A stretch of DNA of 34,155 nt from Clostridia bacterium. GTDB taxonomy: Bacteria; Bacillota_A; Clostridia; Christensenellales; CAG-138. The stretch's first letter is position 1; every line of letters begins with the position of its first letter. This document shows, piece by piece, positions 16,020 through 23,338 of this stretch. Location of the stretch: contig JAFZJT010000128.1 in NCBI GenBank assembly GCA_017553815.1, positions 1 to 34,155 on the forward strand. Reading direction: 5' to 3'. Position numbers and translations under genes: made by a program. The notes under the pieces are model-generated. The model saw only the letters and a list, made by a program, of their open reading frames with translations. It searched no databases and was not told the DNA's origin.

Positions 16020-17655
16020 CGGCGATATAGTAGTAGTAGAGCGGCTGACCGCCGTACTGCACAACGAACTCCGCGCTCGTATACTTTTGCTGCATCCTGT
16101 CGCAGAGCGCCTGCGCTTCCTGCTCGGGTGTGTCTGCGCCATAGAAGATCGAAACGATCGCGTCGTCCCCGCGCTCATTGAGCATGCACTCGATAAGCGC
16201 CTCTGCCGCCGCATCCACGCTCTTTTCGACAATCCCGATCTTATTCTCAAGGATGCCGATAACGTCGTTTTCATGTATCTCCTTGCCCTCGAAGGCGGTG
16301 TCGCGAACTGCGAAGGTGACGGAGCCGGAGAGCACGTTCTCAAGCAGCCCGGTCATTGTCTCGCAGTTGGTCTGCGCACCGGCATCGGGATCGAAGCCGA
16401 TCATCGCGGTGATGCCCGCAACGATGGTTTTGGAGGGAACGACGAGCACCTTGCACTCCGCGCTCTCCGCCGCGCTCTTTGCCGCAAGGATGATATTCGG
16501 GTTGTTCGGAAGCACGATCACATTGCGTGCGTTCGCCTTCTTGACGGCCTGCAGTATGACATCCACGCTCGGATTCATCGTCTGCCCGCCGGGGATGATG
16601 ACGTCCACTCCGAGGCTCGTCAGAACCTCGTCGATGCCGTCGCCCGCACTGACCGCAACAACGCCAAGCTCCTTTTCGTTGGCCTTGCGCTGCTCGATGA
16701 GCTCGCGGTTCTGCTCGCGCATGTTCTCGATCTTGACCTTATCGATCTCGCCGAGGCGCAGCGCATTCTGAAGCGCCTTGCCCGGGTCGTTTGTGTGGAC
16801 ATGCACCTTTATCATGCCGTCGTCATGCACCACGACGACCGAATCGCCGATGCTCATGAGCTTGGCGCGGAACTTGGCTACCTCGCTCTCGGTGGCGTTT
16901 TTAGTCAGCCTCGTAACGAAAAACTCGGTGCAGTAGCCGAAAACGATATCCTCCGCCTCGCCGGAGATGATGGCTCGGTTCTCGTTTTCAACCTCCTCGG
17001 TCTTAAAAAGAAGCGCAAAATCCTCGCCCGGCTCCTCGCCGTCGAGCGCCATTTTGAAGCCCTTGTATATGGTCAGAAGACCCATTCCGCCCGAATCGAG
17101 CACGCCCGCTTCCTTCAAAACCGGAAGCAGCTCGGGCGTTTTCTTCAGCGCGGCCTCGCCGCTGTCGAGCATGACTTCAACTACTTTATATGCGTCCGCG
17201 CCCGCGGCAACGGCCTTTGAAACACTCTCGCTCATCAGCCTTGCGACGGTCAGCATCGTGCCTTCCTTGGGCTTCATGACCGCCTTATACGCCGCCTCGG
17301 TGCCCGAGGTGAGAGCATCGCTCAGCATGCGTGCGGTTATCTCTTCGTCCGCGCCCTTGAGCGCCTTGGCAAAGCCGCGGAATATCTGCGAAAGTATGAC
17401 GCCTGAGTTGCCCCTCGCGCCCTTGAGAGCGCCTGTAGCAAGCGCCGAAGCGAGTGCCTCTACGGAATCGGTCTTAACGCCCGAAAGCTCCTGAGCGGCG
17501 CGCTGCATCGTCATCGACATATTGGTTCCGGTATCGCCGTCCGGCACCGGAAAAACGTTCATCGCGTCTATCATCTGCTTATTCTTTTCAAGGCAAAGCG
17601 CGCCCATCATAAGCATATCGCGAAAACGGGACCCATCTATACTGCGAACTAACAA
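16012..17655 (-). CDS. yloV: YloV/FakA-like DAK2-domain kinase
   Basis: 547 residues from a TTG at 17653-17655, preceded by GGGAGG and AAAGGA. An ATG at 17706 would overlap the end of asp23 and gives a poor leader. The N-terminal DhaL/DAK2 domain shows NVFPVPDGDTGTNMS (the Mg-ATP-binding DGDTGTN motif) and GARGNSGVILSQIFRGF; the middle and C-terminal YloV domain contain VVVVHDDGMIKVHVHTNDPG and IVLPNNPNIILAA. Length matches FakA/YloV (about 550). FakA phosphorylates fatty acids held by the FakB binding protein, for phospholipid synthesis. No fakB is in the window, so the substrate is by homology. The order asp23-yloV-recG is a Firmicutes hallmark. Confidence 0.93.
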   Translation of the reverse strand: MLVRSIDGSRFRDMLMMGALCLEKNKQMIDAMNVFPVPDGDTGTNMSMTMQRAAQELSGVKTDSVEALASALATGALKGARGNSGVILSQIFRGFAKALKGADEEITARMLSDALTSGTEAAYKAVMKPKEGTMLTVARLMSESVSKAVAAGADAYKVVEVMLDSGEAALKKTPELLPVLKEAGVLDSGGMGLLTIYKGFKMALDGEEPGEDFALLFKTEEVENENRAIISGEAEDIVFGYCTEFFVTRLTKNATESEVAKFRAKLMSIGDSVVVVHDDGMIKVHVHTNDPGKALQNALRLGEIDKVKIENMREQNRELIEQRKANEKELGVVAVSAGDGIDEVLTSLGVDVIIPGGQTMNPSVDVILQAVKKANARNVIVLPNNPNIILAAKSAAESAECKVLVVPSKTIVAGITAMIGFDPDAGAQTNCETMTGLLENVLSGSVTFAVRDTAFEGKEIHENDVIGILENKIGIVEKSVDAAAEALIECMLNERGDDAIVSIFYGADTPEQEAQALCDRMQQKYTSAEFVVQYGGQPLYYYYIAVE

Positions 17656-17683
17656 TTTCCTTTTCCTCCCAAAGCGAAGCGCA

Positions 17684-18037
17684 CTATACGCGAACCGCTT
17701 CAACAAAGATATTGACCTTGCGAACCTTGATTCCGGTCTGAGCCTCCACCTTGTACTTAACGTTGCTCATCGCGTTCTCGGCAACTGCGGGGAACGAGAT
17801 GCCGTAAAGCAGAGTGACGAACAAATCGATATCCACGCTGTCGTCCTCAAGGGTGGTTATTTTAACGCCGCGGCGAATATTCTCTCCGCCGATAGCCTGA
17901 AAGAGCGAATCGCCCGCGGTCTTGCTGTTCATTGCAACTATTCCGTAGTTTTCACAAGCGGCATAGCCCGCGATGCTCGCCAATACGTCCTCATCGAAAG
18001 TTATCATTCCGAGTGTGGTTTTCATCGTGGCAGTCAT
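17684..18037 (-). CDS. yloU: Asp23/Gls24-family protein (YloU)
   Basis: 117 residues. Asp23 (PF03780) features are seen: an N-terminal beta segment TLGMITFDEDVLASIAGYAA, a central EDDSVDIDLFVTLLYGISFP and a C-terminal KVEAQTGIKVRKVNIFVEAV. The family is alkaline-shock or envelope-associated; YloU's own activity is unknown, but it is regularly the gene before yloV. The start has a strong GGAGGTG 6 bases upstream. Promoter at 18083-18111. Confidence 0.93.
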   Translation of the reverse strand: MTATMKTTLGMITFDEDVLASIAGYAACENYGIVAMNSKTAGDSLFQAIGGENIRRGVKITTLEDDSVDIDLFVTLLYGISFPAVAENAMSNVKYKVEAQTGIKVRKVNIFVEAVRV

Positions 18038-18082
18038 GGTAACACCTCCGGTATTATTTGGTTTCCACCGACTAACGGTGAT

Positions 18083-18111
18083 ATTTTATAGCATTTATCT
18101 GGATTTTTCAA
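18083..18111 (-). promoter_or_regulatory. Promoter of asp23-yloV-recG
   Basis: On the minus strand TTGAAA (18106-18111), a 17-base spacer and TAAAAT (18083-18088). Predicted start near 18076, 39 bases before the yloU ATG. The 18112-18226 stretch between it and scpB also contains a TATAAT without a good -35 partner. Confidence 0.65.
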
Positions 18112-18226
18112 GTGCTGTTTCCTATATTCCGCCGAATTGCCCTATTGTTCACACATTATATCCGAAATATGGCGTCAAAGCGGCGGAAATCAAGCATTTT
18201 CGCACTTTTTTGCATGTTTTAAATCG

Positions 18227-18772
18227 TTAAACGACGCTTATCTCGCCCACCTCTTCTTCATCGGGGTTCGGCATCGGCGGCAGCTCATCCAGGCAGTGAA
18301 GCCCGAATTTGCGAAGAAACGCGTCCGTCGTTCCGAAAAGCATGGGTCTGCCCACGCAGTCCTTCCTTCCAAGCTCGCATATCAGCCCCTGCTTGAGAAG
18401 CTGGGAGACCGAGTATTCGCAGCGAACGCCGCGCACGGCCTCGATATCAGCCCTCGTCACGGGCTGACGGTAGGCGATCACCGAGAGCGTTTCCATCATC
18501 GAATCGCTCATGTTTCTTTCCTCCGGCGGCGCAAGCAGCTTTACTATTTGCGCGTGATACGCCGGGTTCGTAACGAGCTGAACTGTTTTATCGGTTATAA
18601 ACGGTATTATGCCCCTGCCTTCCGCCGTCATGTTTTCGAGCATCTCGTTTAGAAGCTGCTTCACCTCGGCCTCGGTCAGATCGAAGACCCTTTGAAGCTC
18701 CGCAAAGCCGACGGGCTCGCCCGAAACGTACATTATGCTCTCTATCGCGCCGAAGATCTCTTTCTTTTCCAT
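18227..18772 (-). CDS. scpB: Segregation and condensation protein B
   Basis: 181 residues, a typical ScpB length (180-200), from the ATG at 18772 (MEKKEIFGAIESIMYVSGEPV). It has two winged-helix domains; family features are AIESIMYVSGEP near the start, SVIAYRQPVTRADIEAVRGV in the middle and LLKQGLICELGRKDCVGRPMLFGTT near the end. ScpB binds ScpA and, with SMC, forms the condensin that compacts and segregates the chromosome. A longer reading to 18820 would overlap the end of scpA and is rejected. The gap to scpA is 7 bases. The acidic C-terminal tail is normal. Confidence 0.95.
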   Translation of the reverse strand: MEKKEIFGAIESIMYVSGEPVGFAELQRVFDLTEAEVKQLLNEMLENMTAEGRGIIPFITDKTVQLVTNPAYHAQIVKLLAPPEERNMSDSMMETLSVIAYRQPVTRADIEAVRGVRCEYSVSQLLKQGLICELGRKDCVGRPMLFGTTDAFLRKFGLHCLDELPPMPNPDEEEVGEISVV

Positions 18773-18779
18773 AGAAGAA

Positions 18780-19544
18780 TCAATCCTGTTCGTCCATATA
18801 GCTGCGGTTCGCGTCGTCACGAATCAGCTTTTGCTCGAATATCTCTATATCGCCGCAGTAACGGCTCTGCTCCACCCTTATCTCGCCCGATGATATCATC
18901 TCCAGAAGCGACATGAAGGTGACTATTATCTCCATCCTGCCCGCGCCCTCGATTATCTCGTTGAAGGTGGTTTTGCCTCGGTTGGCGCGAAGCCTTGTGC
19001 GTATCCTGCCCGCGCAATAGCGAACCGTGAAATCATCCCTGCGAACCGAATGAACATGATCCTTCTTTTCGGGCTCCGCCGCGCGATCGAGCGCCGCGAG
19101 CATCGCCTCAAAAAGGCGCTCCACCGTCGTATCCTTGAGGATTATCTCCTTCGGCGGAAGAGGGAATTCCTCGGGCTGTTTGGTGCGCATCAGCGACGCC
19201 TCGGCGCAGAGCCTGCGCATCGCTTCGGACGCTTCCTTGAATGCTTTGTATTCGCGAAGTCTTCTAACAAGCAGCTCCGCAGGATCCTCCTCCTCTTCGC
19301 CCTCCTCCTTGGGTTCGGGCGGGAAGAGCGAGCGGGATTTGGCGTAAACGAGCGTTGCAGCAACGGTCAAAAACTCGCTCGTCTGATCCGGGTCGGGCTC
19401 ATCGAGCGCCTTGACGTATTCAAGGAACTCGTTGGTTATTTCGGATATGAAGATATCGCGAATATCGACCTCCGCCTTTTCAACAAGATGCAGCAGAAGA
19501 TCGAGCGGACCCTCGAATTGTTTTATGCTGACACGGTAATCCAA
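18780..19544 (-). CDS. scpA: Segregation and condensation protein A
   Basis: 254 residues starting at a TTG (19542-19544), with only a weak GGAAAG upstream. The N-terminal kleisin motif is FEGPLDLLLHLVEKAEVDIRDI, followed by ATLVYAKSRSLFP and an acidic linker (EEEEEDP-like, about 80-88). A central helical region and the C-terminal winged helix (FLSLLEM-type, here FMSLLEMISSGEI) close it. It bridges the SMC heads together with ScpB. It lies 60 bases after the M50 protease gene with no terminator, so it is probably read from the promoter at 20393-20421. Family assignment is secure. Confidence 0.95.
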   Translation of the reverse strand: MDYRVSIKQFEGPLDLLLHLVEKAEVDIRDIFISEITNEFLEYVKALDEPDPDQTSEFLTVAATLVYAKSRSLFPPEPKEEGEEEEDPAELLVRRLREYKAFKEASEAMRRLCAEASLMRTKQPEEFPLPPKEIILKDTTVERLFEAMLAALDRAAEPEKKDHVHSVRRDDFTVRYCAGRIRTRLRANRGKTTFNEIIEGAGRMEIIVTFMSLLEMISSGEIRVEQSRYCGDIEIFEQKLIRDDANRSYMDEQD

Positions 19545-19604
19545 GCTTTCCGCGCGCCTTTCCGTAAGTTTGAATGCTCTAATCCGTTAAATAACCCGTT
19601 AGAC

Positions 19605-20303
19605 CTACTCCACGGGTATGCCGAAGATCGCCAAAACGAGCTTGAGCAGCGCCGTGAATATCCCGCTTGAGACCGTTCCGATGAAGGAGAGTCCGAACCT
19701 TCCGAGAAGCAGTATGCCGATCAGGATGTACTGCCCATAGTTGCGGAGGAATTTGAACGGCGCTGGGCCGACCGCCTTTGAAAGCGTTACCTCGGCAACA
19801 TGGAAGCCGTCCAGCGGGAACACGGGGATCAGATTGAAAACCATCAGCGCAAGGTTGAAGGTGATGAAGCCGATGAGCATGGTTATCGCGGTCAGTATCG
19901 CGCTGCTCGTTCCTGCCATATAGGTATAGCCGACCCCGCCGTCGATCACCCTGAAGCCGATGCCGCTGAACTTTGAAACGAGCACGAGCACAACAGTTCC
20001 GGCTATTGCGAGAATGAGGTTCATCGTTACGCCCGCAAGCGAAACAACGAGCTCGCCCGCCCTGTAATTGCGGTAGTTATTCGGATTCACGGGAACAGGC
20101 TTTGCCCAGCCGAAGCCGACTACGACCATCATCAAAAAGCCGATCGGGTCAATATGCGCGAGCGGATTCAGCGTCATCCTGCCGAGATTGCGCGCCGTCG
20201 GATCGCCCATCTTATAGGCGGCATAAGCATGCCCCCATTCATGGCAGCTGAAGGCAATGATTATGCCCGGTATCATTTTGAACATTTGTAATAATGAGTC
20301 CAT
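19605..20303 (-). CDS. M50 site-2-type membrane metalloprotease
   Basis: 232 residues, four to five membrane segments. The zinc site is HEWGH at residues 21-25, inside the first membrane helix, and the third ligand lies in NLIPVFPLDGFH (about 160-171). This is the short, PDZ-less M50 group often found beside scpA/scpB in Clostridia. Site-2 proteases cut within membrane helices; some clip sigma-factor precursors, but this group's substrate is unknown. The start has an AAGGG site 12 bases upstream, longer than ideal. Promoter at 20393-20421. Confidence 0.92.
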   Translation of the reverse strand: MDSLLQMFKMIPGIIIAFSCHEWGHAYAAYKMGDPTARNLGRMTLNPLAHIDPIGFLMMVVVGFGWAKPVPVNPNNYRNYRAGELVVSLAGVTMNLILAIAGTVVLVLVSKFSGIGFRVIDGGVGYTYMAGTSSAILTAITMLIGFITFNLALMVFNLIPVFPLDGFHVAEVTLSKAVGPAPFKFLRNYGQYILIGILLLGRFGLSFIGTVSSGIFTALLKLVLAIFGIPVE

Positions 20304-20392
20304 GTTTTTTCACATCCCTTTGCGTCTGCGAAGGCGCGATCAAACGCGCTCCACTAAGGGCTTGCCGCAATATCGCGGTAAACTCCGATTAT

Positions 20393-20421
20393 ATTGTACC
20401 ACATTTGACCGGGGGATGCAA
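20393..20421 (-). promoter_or_regulatory. Promoter of the M50 protease-scpA-scpB unit
   Basis: On the minus strand TTGCAT (20416-20421), a 17-base spacer and TACAAT (20393-20398), the latter preceded by TGG as an extended -10. Predicted start near 20386, giving a leader of about 80 bases. Confidence 0.72.
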
Positions 20422-20456
20422 CATCAAGCGGGATAACAAAACCTCGCACGCCGCGC

Positions 20457-20485
20457 AAGGCGTTTTACAACCTTGAAAACGCCTT
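20457..20485 (-). other. Hairpin over the stop codon of the DacF-like gene
   Basis: A perfect 10-base inverted repeat (20457-20466 with 20476-20485) encloses the TAA stop. The T-run comes only about 16 bases later, so it may act as a weak terminator or an RNA-stabilising end. Confidence 0.55.
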
Positions 20486-21646
20486 GATAAAGCCCGCCGC
20501 CATAAGCTTCAAACAGTCAAGAAAGCCGGACTCCGGCGCGTCCTTATCTGCAACGAGCGGCGTTTCCGCAAGCACCTCGCCGTCCGCGCCCCGCACGGTC
20601 AGCATGCCGACGGTATCTCCCTTTTTGACGGGCGCAAACAAGCTCCCGGGAATCTCGGTTTCGAGCGTATACTCCTTTTTTGCGGTGCTGATAAGAAGAA
20701 CCGTGTCGTCCCCCGCCTCCGCGCCGATCTCGCGGGTAAGCGAGCCCTTGACGGGTACGCTGCCGAATGCCTCGCCCGCGCCGCTTATGCGAACGCTTCT
20801 AAAAGCGGAGAAGGCGTAGTCGAGCATATCCCTTCCAATCTCAAACCGCTCTGCGCCGGTTTTTGCGCCGAGGACGACCGCTATATAACGGCTCTCGCCG
20901 CGTTTTGCCGCGAACACGCCGCAGTAGCCCGCTTCGCTCGAGGAACCTGTGCCGACGCCCAAACAGCCCGAATACTGCTTGATAAGCTTATTTGGATTGG
21001 CAAGCTCGGTCTCGCCCGCGCCCTCGTGCGCGATGCGCTCATAGAATTTCGTTCCGTATTTTGAATAGGTAGGACTCTTTATAAGTTCGCGAGCGAGTGC
21101 CGCAAGCTCCACCGCAGAAAAGCTCTGCCCGGCGCCGCAGATATCGGAATAAACGGCACCGACCCCAAGCCCCGCAAGGCGTGCGTTTATCGAGGCTATC
21201 CCGTTCGATTCACCGCCGAAGACCGCGCTCGCAAGCGCATGGGTCGCATCGCCCGCGTTGATCATTGCGGCGGCGAGCATCAGACTGTTTGCGTCCATAT
21301 TCTCGCCCGCACGCAGAAAAGCTGTCGTTCCGCCTATACGCGAAGCGGTCTCATCGATGGAAACGATGGTATCGCCGACTATCGCACCGCCGTCAAAGGC
21401 GTCGCAGATAACGAGCAGTGCGGCAAGCCGTGTCAGCCCGCCGACCTGGAGTTTTTCGGAGGCGTTTCGTTCAAAAAGCACCTTACCGCTCGAAGCATCG
21501 ATGATAAGCGCCGCTTTCGCCGTGCCTGTATCGACGCAAGCGCTTTTAGACGGCTCGGCAAAAGTGGAGTAACATATCGGGCAAGCGGCGCATACCATGC
21601 AGAGAATAAGCGCAATGAACCCTTTGATTCTATTGATTTTGAGCAT
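20465..21646 (-). CDS. DacF-like penicillin-binding-protein homologue lacking catalytic motifs
   Basis: 393 residues from an ATG at 21646 with AGGGTGA just upstream; the GTG at 21685 has no such site. A signal peptide (about 1-30) is followed by the D-alanyl-D-alanine carboxypeptidase fold and a C-terminal beta domain (like PBP5_C) ending in an amphipathic helix. The fold is plain from KAALIIDASSGKVLFERNA, PNKLIKQYSGCLGV, SSEAGYCGVFAAKRG and YIAVVLGA. The catalytic residues are not there: SxxK reads GLTR (70-73), SxN reads NAG (130-132) and KTG reads GTG (232-234). It should therefore be inactive as a peptidase and perhaps unable to bind beta-lactams, possibly a structural or regulatory pseudoenzyme. 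The frame is intact and the stop is in place, so decay alone is not obvious. Confidence 0.88.
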   Translation of the reverse strand: MLKINRIKGFIALILCMVCAACPICYSTFAEPSKSACVDTGTAKAALIIDASSGKVLFERNASEKLQVGGLTRLAALLVICDAFDGGAIVGDTIVSIDETASRIGGTTAFLRAGENMDANSLMLAAAMINAGDATHALASAVFGGESNGIASINARLAGLGVGAVYSDICGAGQSFSAVELAALARELIKSPTYSKYGTKFYERIAHEGAGETELANPNKLIKQYSGCLGVGTGSSSEAGYCGVFAAKRGESRYIAVVLGAKTGAERFEIGRDMLDYAFSAFRSVRISGAGEAFGSVPVKGSLTREIGAEAGDDTVLLISTAKKEYTLETEIPGSLFAPVKKGDTVGMLTVRGADGEVLAETPLVADKDAPESGFLDCLKLMAAGFIKAFSRL

Positions 21647-21675
21647 TGAGATCACCCTTTCGCGCGTTTTATAAA
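21646..21675 (+). promoter_or_regulatory. Possible plus-strand promoter facing the DacF-like leader
   Basis: TTGAGA (21646-21651), an 18-base spacer and TATAAA (21670-21675). It would start RNA near 21682, just before the small ORF at 21701. It overlaps the DacF-like start region on the other strand. Confidence 0.4.
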
Positions 21676-21800
21676 GCATATTCACGAAAAGGGGCGGAAT
21701 ATGAAAGAGCCGAAAAAGATTTACCCCACTTGCCGCTCCTCGCCGGAGATGCGCCTGATGGGGGCATTCGGATTAGATGCGGTTTGTTTTCTGTTGTCAT
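21669..21800 (-). CDS. Possible leader ORF before the DacF-like gene
   Basis: 43 codons, MTTENKPHLIRMPPSGASPA at the start, with GGAG 7 bases upstream. It begins about 17 bases after the predicted start of the minus-strand promoter (21824-21853) and ends 22 bases before the DacF-like ATG. Its place fits a leader peptide or upstream ORF. Composition (Ser, Pro, Arg) is not diagnostic, and it overlaps an opposing small ORF, so at most one of the two is likely real. Confidence 0.3.
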   Translation of the reverse strand: MTTENKPHLIRMPPSGASPARSGKWGKSFSALSYSAPFREYAL

Positions 21801-21838
21801 TCAAAACTCCGATGATGGTGGATATTTTAAACGGATAG
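21701..21838 (+). CDS. Possible 45-residue small protein, unknown
   Basis: 45 codons starting MKEPKKIYPTCRSS. AAAAGGGG lies 6 bases upstream of the ATG and a plausible promoter (21646-21675) is in front. A hydrophobic middle (AFGLDAVCFLLSF) could insert into a membrane. No family is recognised. It overlaps, on the opposite strand, the possible leader ORF and the promoter of the DacF-like gene, so it could also be antisense to that leader. Confidence 0.33.
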   Translation: MKEPKKIYPTCRSSPEMRLMGAFGLDAVCFLLSFKTPMMVDILNG

Positions 21839-21853
21839 GTAAAGCTTTGTCAA
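21824..21853 (-). promoter_or_regulatory. Promoter of the DacF-like gene
   Basis: On the minus strand a consensus TTGACA (21848-21853), an 18-base spacer and TAAAAT (21824-21829). Predicted start near 21817, about 170 bases before the DacF-like ATG; the long leader contains the 43-codon ORF. Confidence 0.72.
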
Positions 21854-21897
21854 GTATGATGCTGTGCGATGATCGTGTAAATATCTTCCGGGAGAAA

Positions 21898-22212
21898 TCA
21901 CGCGACAAAATCGATCGGCTGCATTTTTGCGAGTGCTTTAAGGATAAAGGTCGTACCCGTGAGCTTACCGCTCATAATACCGCCTTGGCGCACATTCTCA
22001 AAGATGCTCCAATCGTGACATTCGCCGAGAGCTTCGTTCGCCTGCTTTTCGGCGTATTTGCCGTATATCTCAAGCCCGTTTTTAATGGCAATGTGATCCT
22101 TTGTTCGTTCCTTTTTGCTCCGTGAAACGCGGATATGATCGGCAGTGACCTTCCCGCCGAAAGGGCTGAAGTGTAACCTATGTTTGACGCTTGAACATCT
22201 TCCGAGCGAGAG
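21898..22212 (-). pseudogene. Start-less gene remnant, family not recognised
   Basis: The minus strand is open for 104 codons from just after a TAG (22213-22215) to a TGA at 21898-21900. It has no ATG, GTG or TTG codon in the first 70 or so codons. The translation is protein-like in composition: KVTADHIRVSRSKKERTKDH, then LEIYGKYAEKQANEALGE, CHDWSIFENVRQGG and TGTTFILKALAKMQPIDFVA. It looks like the C-terminal part of a gene whose 5' end was lost where the mrp promoter region now lies. The opposite-strand frame (21646-22125) reads less like a protein. I do not recognise the family and cannot exclude chance. Confidence 0.42.
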
Positions 22213-22224
22213 CTATCAATCCGC

Positions 22225-22253
22225 TTGCTATAATCCCGCTTTGGGGGTATAAT
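22225..22253 (+). promoter_or_regulatory. Promoter of the Mrp-like gene
   Basis: TTGCTA (22225-22230), a 17-base spacer and a perfect TATAAT (22248-22253). Predicted start near 22260, about 40 bases before the ATG. Confidence 0.78.
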
Positions 22254-22298
22254 AACAAACGAAGTATTTTTGCGGCGAAAAGCCGGGAAGGAACTAAA

Positions 22299-23132
22299 AT
22301 GAGCGAAGAATGCACTCACAACTGCGACACATGCGGGCAAAGTTGCCCCTCGAAGCAGGATAAATCGAGCTTTCTTGAAAAGCCACATGAACAGAGCTCC
22401 ATCAAAAAGATAATCGCCGTTGTAAGCGGCAAGGGCGGCGTCGGAAAAAGCCTCGTCACCTCGCTTCTTGCAGTGAACGCGCAGAGGGCGGGCTACCATG
22501 CCGCAATACTCGACGCGGATATCACCGGTCCCTCCATCCCCAAATCCTTCGGCATCCACGACAAGGCCATCGGCACCGAGCTGGGCATTCTGCCCAATCA
22601 AAGCAAGCTCGGGGTGGACGTTATGAGCGTCAACCTTATGCTCGAAAGCGAGACCACGCCCGTGGTTTGGCGCGGCCCGGTCATCGCGGGCGCGGTGAAG
22701 CAGTTCTACACCGACGTTATCTGGAAGGACGTGGACTTCATGTTCGTGGATATGCCTCCGGGAACCGGCGACGTGCCGCTCACGGTGTTCCAGAGCCTGC
22801 CCGTGGACGGCATAATCGTGGTCACTTCGCCCCAGGAGCTCGTTTCCATGATTGTAGAAAAGGCCGTGAATATGGCGAATATGATGGATCTTCCGGTGCT
22901 TGCGCTCGTTGAGAACATGAGCTATTTCGAGTGCCCCTGCTGCGGCGAAAAGACCTCCGTTTTCGGCGAAAGCAAGGTCGAGGAGACCGCGAAGCGGCTG
23001 TTCATCCCCGTTACCGCGAAGCTGCCCGTCAACCCCAAGCTCGCCGCCGCAGCCGACGCGGGGCTCTTGGAGCTCTATGAGGGCGACTGGCTCGACGGCG
23101 TTACCGAGATGCTGAATAAGCTGATCGGATAG
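22299..23132 (+). CDS. Mrp/NBP35-family P-loop ATPase (Fe-S carrier type)
   Basis: 277 residues from the ATG at 22299 (GAAGGA upstream); earlier ATGs lie in or before the promoter. The deviant Walker A is GKGGVGKS, followed by LDADITGPSIPKSFG, VVWRGP, the switch DMPPGTGDVPLT and VENMSYFECPCCGEK, whose CxxC (CPCC) can hold a bridging 4Fe-4S cluster. The N-terminus adds a Cys cluster (C5, C9, C12, C16), reminiscent of the NBP35 N-terminal cluster but with different spacing. Such ATPases carry and transfer Fe-S clusters to apoproteins. It is a single-gene unit closed by a terminator at 23155-23186. Confidence 0.94.
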   Translation: MSEECTHNCDTCGQSCPSKQDKSSFLEKPHEQSSIKKIIAVVSGKGGVGKSLVTSLLAVNAQRAGYHAAILDADITGPSIPKSFGIHDKAIGTELGILPNQSKLGVDVMSVNLMLESETTPVVWRGPVIAGAVKQFYTDVIWKDVDFMFVDMPPGTGDVPLTVFQSLPVDGIIVVTSPQELVSMIVEKAVNMANMMDLPVLALVENMSYFECPCCGEKTSVFGESKVEETAKRLFIPVTAKLPVNPKLAAAADAGLLELYEGDWLDGVTEMLNKLIG

Positions 23133-23154
23133 CTTTTATCCATTGAGGTTGTTG

Positions 23155-23186
23155 CAGAGGGTGCTTTTTAGCACCTTCTGTTTTTT
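23155..23186 (+). terminator. Intrinsic terminator after the Mrp-like gene
   Basis: CAGAGGGTGCT pairs with AGCACCTTCTG (one G-T wobble) and runs into six T at 23181-23186. From here to about 24670 the sequence is visibly richer in A and T than its surroundings. Confidence 0.88.
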
Positions 23187-23235
23187 GAGTAACTCAACCA
23201 ATATAAAAACTCTATCAATTATACATCAATTTGGA

Positions 23236-23264
23236 TTGCAAAGCATGAACAAGTATGATACAAT
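23236..23264 (+). promoter_or_regulatory. Promoter of the restriction-modification operon
   Basis: TTGCAA (23236-23241), a 17-base spacer and TACAAT (23259-23264) with an upstream TGA as extended -10. An overlapping alternative is TTGGAT (23231-23236) with TATGAT (23254-23259). Start near 23271, about 68 bases before the endonuclease ATG. Confidence 0.65.
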
Positions 23265-23338
23265 CAAATATACAAAGGCGGAATTCTTAAATAAATACCA
23301 ACAAAGCCGCGATTTGCCGAGAGAGGAAGGCGTCAAAA

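Noticed and set aside
16020..16343. Upstream extension of recG
   Set aside because: The extra translation is Arg/Ser-rich and is the shadow of yloV; RecG length and motifs fit the start near 16019.
21972..22601. Minus-strand ORF across the mrp start
   Set aside because: Most of it is antisense to the mrp coding region and it crosses the mrp promoter; the protein-like remnant is in a different frame.
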